DNA from: Alphaproteobacteria bacterium
GTDB taxonomy: Bacteria; Pseudomonadota; Alphaproteobacteria; UBA6615
DNA: 16,793 bases
NCBI GenBank assembly: GCA_013003285.1
Contig: JABDJY010000044.1
Location: forward strand, 1 to 16,793
Direction: 5' to 3'
Below the pieces are notes generated by a model. It was not told the DNA's origin. It worked only from the letters and a program-made list of their open reading frames with translations, and made no database searches. A program made the position numbers and the translations under genes. Of this stretch, positions 1-6,142 are shown in pieces (position 1 is the stretch's first letter; every line of letters starts with the position of its first letter).

Positions 1-283
1 TGGTCCCTTCCGTGCCCCGCTGGACGCCGATGTCGTTGTAGACATTGGAGTGAAAACGCTCGGGCGGGAATTTGGCGGTAACCAGCAGATTAACCGATTC
101 CGGATTATTGGCGAGTTCGGCGGCCAAGGCCTCGGAAATCCGCCCCGGCCCGGTGGTCCAACCATAGGCCAACGACGCGAGCCAAACCAACGCTACAAAG
201 GCAACGAAAAGGATGTCGCGTCGTTGATACCACATCCGCCGTCGGCGTACCGGGCGGACCTCATCTAATTCCTGTAATGCCAT
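1..283 (-). CDS. Partial hypothetical single-pass membrane protein, fifth gene of the ABC operon
   Basis: The gene begins with ATG at 283-281, one base after the upstream permease's TGA, and runs off the left edge; 94 codons are visible. The N-terminus (MALQELDEVRPV) is followed by a run of arginines at 13-16, then a hydrophobic segment at about 24-42 (ILFVAFVALVWLASLAYGW). The arginines before this segment predict the N-terminus in the cytoplasm and the rest in the periplasm. The exported part contains FPPERFHSNVYNDIGVQ and no family motif I can name. The 1-bp spacing shows it is co-transcribed and probably translationally coupled to the importer, so an accessory periplasmic-facing role is plausible. 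That role is inference, and the C-terminal part is missing from the window. Confidence 0.7.
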   Translation of the reverse strand, partial: MALQELDEVRPVRRRRMWYQRRDILFVAFVALVWLASLAYGWTTGPGRISEALAAELANNPESVNLLVTAKFPPERFHSNVYNDIGVQRGTEGT

Positions 284-284
284 A

Positions 285-1154
285 TCAAGTGGGTTTCCAG
301 ACCAGACCCCATCGCTCGATCGTCCACTTCTCCAGTGGGACCAACAAATAACGGTCGGAAATAAGATAGATTAGAGAAATCAGGATCACGCCGAGGAACA
401 CTTCTTCGGTCTTGAACTCAACCGCGGAGACAAAGATCATAAATCCTAGCCCGCTGTCGCCACCGATCATCTCGGCGGCGATCAGAGCCCGCCAGCCAAA
501 GCCAAGCGACATACGCATGCCGGTGATGATCGAGGGCATCGCGCCCGGCAAAAAGACGTGCTTGATGGTATCGAAGTACGACCCACCCATTGTTTGCACG
601 CCTTGCACCAAAACCTTGGGTACGGCGCGTACCCCCATCATGGTGTTAAAGAAGATCAACCAGAAGATCGTGTTCAGCATGATGAACAGGGTGGTCTCCC
701 AACCAACGCCAAACCACACGATGGCGAGCGGGATCCAGGCGATGCCCGACACCGAATTCATGAAAATACCAATCGGCTCAAGGTAGCCCGAGATAGTGCG
801 GTTCATACCGGCGAGGATACCGAAAGCAATACCGAGGGGGATGCCCACAAATCCAGCTAGAATGACCCGACCGACCGACGACATAATGTTATTGGTGAGA
901 TTACACTCATTATGTTGCTGCATGGCCGCAACAAACCCGGGACAGTCGGTTTGCAGAAAGAAGATCGCGCCCCAAACATCCGACAGTGGCGGAATTTCGA
1001 TCGGCGGGAACCAACCGAAATGGGTGTTGAGCTCCCACATACCGATGATGAAAAGAAACGGCACGGTGCCCATCAAAAACTTCCACGCCTTGAGCAGGCG
1101 CTTGCGGCCGACCCGCTTCTGGATAGCGACGGAGAATTCGGTGATTGCAGTCAT
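285..1154 (-). CDS. ABC transporter permease, SsuC/TauC-like (second permease)
   Basis: This is an inner-membrane permease of the nitrate/sulfonate/taurine importer family (BPD_transp_1 fold), 289 aa from the chosen start. Hydrophobic segments run through the protein. The cytoplasmic EAA-type loop is clear in the C-terminal third (LPGAMPSIITGMRMSLGFGW, then RALIAAEMIGG). I chose ATG 1154 because it overlaps the upstream permease's TGA as ATGA and has a GGGGG-containing Shine-Dalgarno region upstream; a start at 1172 in the same frame would add six residues. The first periplasmic loop is longer than usual for the family and carries two cysteines (C71 and C84). The C-terminus (IERWGLV) matches that of the neighbouring permease, so the two are paralogues and probably form a heterodimer. 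The substrate cannot be read from the sequence. Confidence 0.9.
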   Translation of the reverse strand: MTAITEFSVAIQKRVGRKRLLKAWKFLMGTVPFLFIIGMWELNTHFGWFPPIEIPPLSDVWGAIFFLQTDCPGFVAAMQQHNECNLTNNIMSSVGRVILAGFVGIPLGIAFGILAGMNRTISGYLEPIGIFMNSVSGIAWIPLAIVWFGVGWETTLFIMLNTIFWLIFFNTMMGVRAVPKVLVQGVQTMGGSYFDTIKHVFLPGAMPSIITGMRMSLGFGWRALIAAEMIGGDSGLGFMIFVSAVEFKTEEVFLGVILISLIYLISDRYLLVPLEKWTIERWGLVWKPT

Positions 1155-1966
1155 CGTGATACGAGCCCCCATCTTTCGATCGTGTCGGACTCGAGCGGTC
1201 GTAACAGGAAGTGGTCGAGGACGATCCAGGTGATCCCGATCATGACCATGCCGAGGATGATTTGCGCCGTGTTATCGAACTCCTGGCCGGAGAAGATCAT
1301 GTTGCCGAGGCCAGGACGGCCCGCCAACATTTCGCCGGCAATAACCGCGCGCCAGGCAAAACCAATCGATAGGCGGGTGCCAACCGCGATCGACGGCATG
1401 GCGCCCGGCAGCAGAACGTCGCGTACCACCTGCAGGCGCGATGCCCCCAGCGTACGCGCCGCCTGGATATAGCGCACCGGCACCGAACGCACCCCCGACA
1501 ACACGTTGAAAGCGATCGGGAAGAAGCTAGTGTACAGGATGACGATTAAAACCGTGGTGTCGCTGTTACCGAACCAAATTACGACGACCGGGAAAATGGC
1601 GATGCCCGACACCGATTGGAAGAAGTTCATCAACGGGTAGAACATATCGGCGACAAATCTATTGAGACCGAGCAACAGTCCAATCGGAATTCCGATGACG
1701 ATGCCAACCGCGCCACCGATAACCAGCCGCGTCAACGTGTCCGAGTAAAAGCTTAAAAGCGACCCTTTGTTGAGCATATCAGCAGACGACAATAGGACGG
1801 CCAGTGGGGATGGCAGATAACGATCAGGCCGCGCAATCAGGAATTCGGATATTAGCGCCCACAATATAATCGAGCCGACGAGAAAAATGATCAGCCGGCC
1901 GGCGCCCTCAGTGGCGAATTTCTTCCACTTGAAAAGACGTGCTTGTTGAAGGTCAATGCTCGTCAT
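1151..1966 (-). CDS. ABC transporter permease, SsuC/TauC-like (first permease)
   Basis: A 271-aa inner-membrane permease of the same family as its downstream neighbour. It has about six hydrophobic segments, starting with one near residues 25-45 (IIFLVGSIILWALISEFL). The EAA loop that contacts the ATPase reads AARTLGASRLQVVRDVLLPG, then AMPSIAVGTRL. The ATG at 1966 lies 14 bp inside the 3' end of the ATPase gene, with a perfect AGGAGGT eight bases upstream, so the start is well supported. Its own stop overlaps the next permease's start as ATGA. No cysteines are present, in contrast to the partner permease. Both proteins end in ERWGLV. Many transporters of this family use one permease gene as a homodimer; two genes here suggest an obligate heterodimer. 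Confidence 0.92.
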   Translation of the reverse strand: MTSIDLQQARLFKWKKFATEGAGRLIIFLVGSIILWALISEFLIARPDRYLPSPLAVLLSSADMLNKGSLLSFYSDTLTRLVIGGAVGIVIGIPIGLLLGLNRFVADMFYPLMNFFQSVSGIAIFPVVVIWFGNSDTTVLIVILYTSFFPIAFNVLSGVRSVPVRYIQAARTLGASRLQVVRDVLLPGAMPSIAVGTRLSIGFAWRAVIAGEMLAGRPGLGNMIFSGQEFDNTAQIILGMVMIGITWIVLDHFLLRPLESDTIERWGLVSR

Positions 1967-2750
1967 CGCTAGTCACCTCCTGGCGTACAAGTCGAAGAAT
2001 TTTATCGCGCGCTTCCGTGAATTTGGGGTTGTCTGCCATATCCTTCCAGACTCGTTCCTCACGGGGGATGTCGATCTTGATTTCGGTCTTGATCTGACCC
2101 GGTCGGCGCGAAAACACAATGCAGCGATCACCGAGGAAGGCCGCTTCTTCAACCGAATGGGTAATAAACAGGATCGTCTTGCGGGTCGCCATGACGATGC
2201 GGTTCAGCTCGTCCTGCAACGTGATACGGGTTTGCGCATCCACCGCGGCGAACGGCTCATCCATCAGCATGATGACCGGATCGGCGCACAACGTACGTGC
2301 AACCGCAACCCGCTGCTTCATGCCGCCGGATAATTCATGGGGATAGCGATCTTCAAAGCCCGACAGGCCGACCAGGTCAATATACTCCTGAACCCGGCGC
2401 CGGGTTTCCTCTTTCGGCACCCGCTGCAATTCCAGACCGTGGCCGATATTCCGAGCGACCGATCGCCATGGCAGGATGGCATGTTCTTGGAACACCACGC
2501 CTCGATCCGGGCCCGGCCCGTGGATCTCATTGCCGTCGACCATGGCGCGGCCTTCACGATATGGCAGCAACCCGGCGACGATGTTCAATAACGTGGTCTT
2601 GCCGCACCCGCTGGGTCCGACGATGGCGACGAATTCGTTCTCGTAGACTTGGAGATTTATGCCCTCCAACGCGTGGACCGACTCGCCCGTATATTCATCC
2701 GGATAGTGATGACACAGATCCTGAATGATCAGCTTGGCTTCACCTGACAT
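1953..2750 (-). CDS. ABC transporter ATP-binding protein, SsuB/TauB-like
   Basis: This is the cytoplasmic ATPase that drives the importer, 265 aa, normal for the family. All nucleotide-binding elements are present and intact: Walker A GPSGCGKTT (45-53), Q-loop VFQEHAILPW (Q88), signature LSGGMKQ (140-146), Walker B ending MLMDEP (D164, E165), D-loop AAVD (168-171) and switch histidine in FITHS (H198). The FQE..LPW wording around the Q-loop is typical of nitrate/sulfonate/taurine importers. ATG 2750 has GGAAGAG just upstream. The gene overlaps the downstream permease by 14 bp and is separated from the upstream binding-protein gene by 84 bp containing a strong hairpin, which could lower its expression relative to the binding protein. 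Confidence 0.95.
   Translation of the reverse strand: MSGEAKLIIQDLCHHYPDEYTGESVHALEGINLQVYENEFVAIVGPSGCGKTTLLNIVAGLLPYREGRAMVDGNEIHGPGPDRGVVFQEHAILPWRSVARNIGHGLELQRVPKEETRRRVQEYIDLVGLSGFEDRYPHELSGGMKQRVAVARTLCADPVIMLMDEPFAAVDAQTRITLQDELNRIVMATRKTILFITHSVEEAAFLGDRCIVFSRRPGQIKTEIKIDIPREERVWKDMADNPKFTEARDKILRLVRQEVTSDDEH
1975..1981 (-). promoter_or_regulatory. Perfect Shine-Dalgarno AGGAGGT inside the ATPase gene
   Basis: On the minus strand AGGAGGT sits eight bases before the ATG of the first permease and is read as part of the Q-E-V codons of the ATPase C-terminus. It fixes the permease start at 1966 and shows that the overlap is a designed translational junction, not a misplaced start. Confidence 0.8.
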
Positions 2751-2773
2751 ATCTCTTCCAAGTCGTAATCGGA

Positions 2774-2798
2774 CGGGCGCGGGAGTTGCCCGCGCCCG
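2774..2798 (-). promoter_or_regulatory. Intercistronic GC hairpin between binding-protein and ATPase genes
   Basis: CGGGCGCGGG (2774-2783) and CCCGCGCCCG (2789-2798) form a perfect 10-bp stem with a 5-nt loop, 37-62 bases after the binding-protein stop codon. No run of T follows on the minus strand, so a full intrinsic terminator is unlikely. In binding-protein ABC operons such stem-loops are known to protect the upstream mRNA segment from 3' decay or cause partial termination, giving excess binding protein. That role here is inference from position and structure. Confidence 0.7.
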
Positions 2799-2834
2799 CC
2801 ACAGTAATCAAATACAACACCCAAAGGGTGCGGT

Positions 2835-3857
2835 TCAGCTTCCTTTGCCGAGGTCCGCAAACCATTCGGGATGACGTTCCATCGTCGACCGTACGAATTT
2901 CGAGTCGAGATAACGCGCCGGATCATAGGGTGCTTTCATCTTCTTCTGTTCGATCAATAGATTGACAGAATTCCGGAAAGCCTGCGCCGTGTTGGACCCG
3001 ATACGCGGATCGAAGACCCAGAAATCGAGCCCAGCCATCACTTCTTCCTTGGTCGCATTGGCAAAGCGTGCGCCGATTTCGGCAACTTCGTCGCGGTTGG
3101 CAGGATTGCGCACAAAGGCCGCGGCTTCGGAAACGGCGTCGACCAATTTTTGCGTGGTTTCCTCATCGCCATAAACCCGGTCCGGGTTGCCATGCAGATA
3201 GGCACAGAAGCAAACCAGATCGCCACCGCGTTTCACGACTTTAGATCCGGCGACTTTTTGCGTGGCACGGAAGTTAAAGGGCTCCCAGCCAACGATGGCG
3301 TCCACGCCACCGGTGTCGAGCACCGAAACCAAGCTCGGCGGGCGCGTGTTGATACGCTCCAAATCGTTGGTGCCGAGGCCTGCTTCTTTCATCGCCTGCC
3401 GCAACCAGAGATCACCGGTAGAGCCGAAAGTCACGCCAACTTTCTTGCCCTTTAGGTCGGCCATCGTGTTGATGCCGGACTCTTTGGAGGCGATCAGCGC
3501 GACAACCTCGTCGGCCGTGGTCTTCTCGAACGCGGCGCCGACATAGCCGACGAAACCGCGAACGTCGAACCCACGCTCAAGAGCAACGGGCAAGTTCGTG
3601 AACGCTGCCGGTGCATAGTCGAATTCGCCTGAGCGCAAGCCCTTGGAGAGCTCCGAGCCGGTGTTGCGAATTTCAACTTTTACGTCGATTCCGTTTTTCG
3701 AAAAGAAGCCCTTGTCCTGTGCGACGAAAATCGCCAAGCCGCCGGTATTACCGGCGGCGCCAATTGTCACTTCCTTTTGGGCGCTGGCCGCAAAGCCCGA
3801 CGCCATGAAGCCAACAGCGGCGGCTGCCACTATCAACCCTGTTTTAAATTTAAACAT
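2835..3857 (-). CDS. Periplasmic substrate-binding protein, NMT1/SsuA/TauA-like
   Basis: This is the 340-aa exported receptor of the importer. A classical Sec signal peptide (KFK, then a hydrophobic stretch) ends in AASA-Q, with predicted cleavage after A26. The mature protein opens KEVTIGAAGNTGGLAIFVAQ and continues with a GFFSKNGIDVKVE segment and a WEPFNF motif (191-196), the usual layout of the SsuA/TauA/NrtA/NMT1 family. The ATG at 3857 has GGGAGG upstream. Its only cysteines are C216 and C218 in a CFC motif, which is unusual for a periplasmic binding protein. Being first in the operon and followed by a hairpin fits high expression. The substrate is unknown: this family covers sulfonates, nitrate, pyrimidine precursors, aromatic acids and others. 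Confidence 0.92.
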   Translation of the reverse strand: MFKFKTGLIVAAAAVGFMASGFAASAQKEVTIGAAGNTGGLAIFVAQDKGFFSKNGIDVKVEIRNTGSELSKGLRSGEFDYAPAAFTNLPVALERGFDVRGFVGYVGAAFEKTTADEVVALIASKESGINTMADLKGKKVGVTFGSTGDLWLRQAMKEAGLGTNDLERINTRPPSLVSVLDTGGVDAIVGWEPFNFRATQKVAGSKVVKRGGDLVCFCAYLHGNPDRVYGDEETTQKLVDAVSEAAAFVRNPANRDEVAEIGARFANATKEEVMAGLDFWVFDPRIGSNTAQAFRNSVNLLIEQKKMKAPYDPARYLDSKFVRSTMERHPEWFADLGKGS

Positions 3858-3883
3858 CGTTTCCTCCCAGTTCGTATTTACAA

Positions 3884-3913
3884 TTGTTAGTTTCTATCCC
3901 AATACGACGTCAA
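3884..3913 (-). promoter_or_regulatory. Candidate sigma70-type promoter for the ABC operon
   Basis: In the AT-rich 183-bp gap between the binding-protein gene and the hydrolase gene, the minus strand carries TTGACG (3908-3913) and TAACAA (3884-3889) with an 18-bp spacer. The -35 is good and the -10 weak. The sequence TCAACAGT occurs twice on the plus strand, at 3910-3917 (overlapping this -35) and 3936-3943, and could be a regulator site. The rest of the gap holds AATTG-GG-CAATT (3963-3974) and no gene or recognisable riboswitch. Confidence 0.4.
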
Positions 3914-4040
3914 CAGTACCGTATTTGGTTAGTGATCAACAGTCTCATGCCTATGCGTCATTAATTGGGCAATTCAATTTATCGACACAACTGGCGCAAA
4001 TCCGCCATTCTTTCCAAATTATCGATATTTTTCTCAACCG

Positions 4041-4961
4041 TCACAGATACTGACGAAACCAAGCCGTCGTCTCGCCTGCAACCTGCTCAAAGTACTCGGT
4101 ATTAGAGAACTCGTAGACGTGATTGTGCCGCGCGCCGTGTAGCTCGACGAGTTTCTTAGGCTCGCCGCATTTCTCATAGGTCGCCACGACTTCTTCGGGC
4201 GGGACAATCGAATCGTACTCCGCGGCGAAGAATAAGACCGGTCGCGGCGATATGCGGTCGACCACCCAATCGGGTTTGTAGCGCAGACACGCCTCGACGC
4301 TTTCCATATCCACATGGGTCACGTCTTCAGCGCCATGCTCTTCGACATTCAGTTTCGGTTTTTCAACCGCGCCCGGATCGTTGGGATAAATATCGTAGCG
4401 GTAGATCATCGTTTTCTCTCCGGTCCGCACCCGCTGTCGCGCATCAGCGCGCACCTTGTCGCGAAATTCATACCAGTCATAGGCGGACCTGACAGATCGC
4501 AGCCAACGCTCGCCGTCATGCACCCCAACCGCAGAGACAACAACTTTCATACGCGGGTCGAAGGCGGCCGCCCAAACCGCGTTGGCGGCGCCGAAGCTGG
4601 AGCCATAGACACCGATGCGATCGGCGTCGACGCCGTCGATGGTCTCAAGATAGGTCACCGCGTCATAGGTATTCTGCGCCTGCTCCAACGGGCGGTGCCG
4701 GCCGCGTTCGCCTTCGGCCTCGCCATAGCCTCGATAGTCGGGCGCAAGCGTCACAAAACCCTCGCGCGCCAATCGCCGCGGAATGTCGATGGTCGCCACA
4801 TTCTTACGGCCGGTATATCCGGTGAGACAAATAACCGCCGGCAGCGGCGGGTCGCCGGGTTTCCAACTTTCCGGGCGGTACAAATGGGCGGTGATCTTAA
4901 GGCCGTCGCTGTAATAGAAAACGTCCTCGCGCGTCATGCCGTCTTCGCTCATAACACTCAT
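4041..4961 (-). CDS. Alpha/beta hydrolase, dienelactone hydrolase/S9-S15 peptidase-like
   Basis: A predicted cytoplasmic serine hydrolase of 306 aa with no signal peptide. The nucleophile elbow is GVYGSSFG (Ser122). The acid is probably D250 in AAEYDSIVPPE and the base H279 or H281 in GARHNHVYEF, so the triad is complete. An oxyanion-side strand reads PAVICLTGYTG (41-51), followed by APDYRGYGEAEG (73-84), both typical of the dienelactone hydrolase/prolyl oligopeptidase-like superfamily. GGAG six bases before ATG 4961 supports this start over internal ATGs. It lies 12 bp after a paralogue on the same strand and before the ABC importer, so hydrolysis of an ester or amide linked to the imported compound is a reasonable but unproven idea. 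Confidence 0.88.
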   Translation of the reverse strand: MSVMSEDGMTREDVFYYSDGLKITAHLYRPESWKPGDPPLPAVICLTGYTGRKNVATIDIPRRLAREGFVTLAPDYRGYGEAEGERGRHRPLEQAQNTYDAVTYLETIDGVDADRIGVYGSSFGAANAVWAAAFDPRMKVVVSAVGVHDGERWLRSVRSAYDWYEFRDKVRADARQRVRTGEKTMIYRYDIYPNDPGAVEKPKLNVEEHGAEDVTHVDMESVEACLRYKPDWVVDRISPRPVLFFAAEYDSIVPPEEVVATYEKCGEPKKLVELHGARHNHVYEFSNTEYFEQVAGETTAWFRQYL

Positions 4962-4973
4962 GAATGGCTCCGC

Positions 4974-5948
4974 TTAGGTCAGCTTGCCGCGACGATCGTG
5001 GGCCTGCTGCAACCACGGTGTCTTTTTCGGCGCCCGGCGTGAGCCGTCGATCGGGATCCACTCCTGAAACCAATCGGCGGCGTCCTTTAGGCCCGCGCTG
5101 GTGCCCGGCTCTTCGTAAAAGCCGAATTGATCGTGGTTATAGGCAATCATCTTCTTCGGTTCGTGGGCCTTGGCGTAGCCTTCATATATCTGATCGATCG
5201 GATGAATGACGTCGTACCCGCCGGCCGTCACAATCAGCAACGGGCGCGGCGCGATCAGATGGATCGCATCCGAGGCGTTGAACTCGATGATCTTTTCCAT
5301 GGATTCCATGGCGATATCGAGCTTGTGGGTATCCACCGAACTCATCCACTGGGTCACCAGTTCGACATCATCGTCCGACGGCATGGCGCTGAATTCGCCT
5401 TCGCTGCCGCGCGACACCACGTCAATACGGGCGCCCGGTTCGCCATTCGCCCGACGCGCGCGATCCTGGTCGATATGGTCGAGCAGTTCTTCCCATTGCA
5501 CGCCGGTGCGCAGCGAGCGCATCCATTTGCGCGAATTCATGATCGGCACCTGCGCCACTACGCATTTGACGCGACGGTCATAAGCAGCCGTCTGAATTAC
5601 GATACCGCCGCCATAGCTCGTGCCCCAGATACCGATTTGGTCGGCCATGACATCGTCGCGCTGCTGCAGCCAAGTAATGGCGTTCTTGTAGTCCTCGACC
5701 TGCCAGTTCGGAAACAGGCGCCCGCGGGGCTCGCCATCGCTGCGCCCGAAGGTGCGGTAGTCGATGGTCAAGGTCACATAACCGGCATCGGCGAAGTACT
5801 GACCGTGGAACTGCAATACTTCTTTTACACCGCTGAATCCGTGCCCCACGACAATCGCCGGTCGCGGATTAGAGGCATCGCAGCCTTCCGGCATAAACAG
5901 ATCACCTTTGCAGGCCACGCCCTCGCTAAAAAATGTAATTTCTTCCAT
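4974..5948 (-). CDS. Alpha/beta hydrolase, paralogue of the adjacent hydrolase
   Basis: A 324-aa serine hydrolase with no signal peptide. The nucleophile elbow is IWGTSYGGG (Ser111), the acid is probably D246 in AGGYDVIHP and the base H272 in YNHDQFGF. The oxyanion strand carries VVGHGFSGVKE (34-44), followed by TIDYRTFGRSDG (61-72). It shares its layout with the downstream hydrolase, including an insert beginning WMRSLRTGVQW against WLRSVRSAYDW, so the pair arose by duplication and diverged strongly. The C-terminal tail (APKKTPWLQQAHDRRGK) extends past the fold. ATG 5948 has a modest GGGAGA upstream. Only 12 bp separate it from the next gene, so both are one transcript. Substrate unknown; 5949-6142 upstream contains no clear promoter. 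Confidence 0.87.
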   Translation of the reverse strand: MEEITFFSEGVACKGDLFMPEGCDASNPRPAIVVGHGFSGVKEVLQFHGQYFADAGYVTLTIDYRTFGRSDGEPRGRLFPNWQVEDYKNAITWLQQRDDVMADQIGIWGTSYGGGIVIQTAAYDRRVKCVVAQVPIMNSRKWMRSLRTGVQWEELLDHIDQDRARRANGEPGARIDVVSRGSEGEFSAMPSDDDVELVTQWMSSVDTHKLDIAMESMEKIIEFNASDAIHLIAPRPLLIVTAGGYDVIHPIDQIYEGYAKAHEPKKMIAYNHDQFGFYEEPGTSAGLKDAADWFQEWIPIDGSRRAPKKTPWLQQAHDRRGKLT

Positions 5949-6142
5949 CTCAGCGTATCTCCCAGGTATGTCGGCGCACCGTTGACCAGCGCTTGGGGAG
6001 CAAACGTAGATGGCGCGCGCGGCGCTGCCTAATAGTGAATGCTAATAGCCGGTCTAACCGCCGACTCTAGGTCGAGCGCGCACGCGCCATGGAGCGGCGA
6101 TGACATCCGTCGGCCGAGTGGACCGCGGCGGTCGGTGACTTG

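Noticed and set aside
3858..4040. Possible riboswitch upstream of the importer operon
   Set aside because: I looked for a TPP-type or other conserved core because NMT1-like receptors can bind thiamine precursors, and found none.
5127..6032. A 301-aa plus-strand frame opposite the second hydrolase
   Set aside because: Antisense to a hydrolase with an intact triad; no family-like motifs and no Shine-Dalgarno.
6121..6133. GACCG-CGG-CGGTC hairpin after PEP carboxykinase as a terminator
   Set aside because: Only a 5-bp stem with no T tract on the minus strand; common by chance in this GC-rich sequence.
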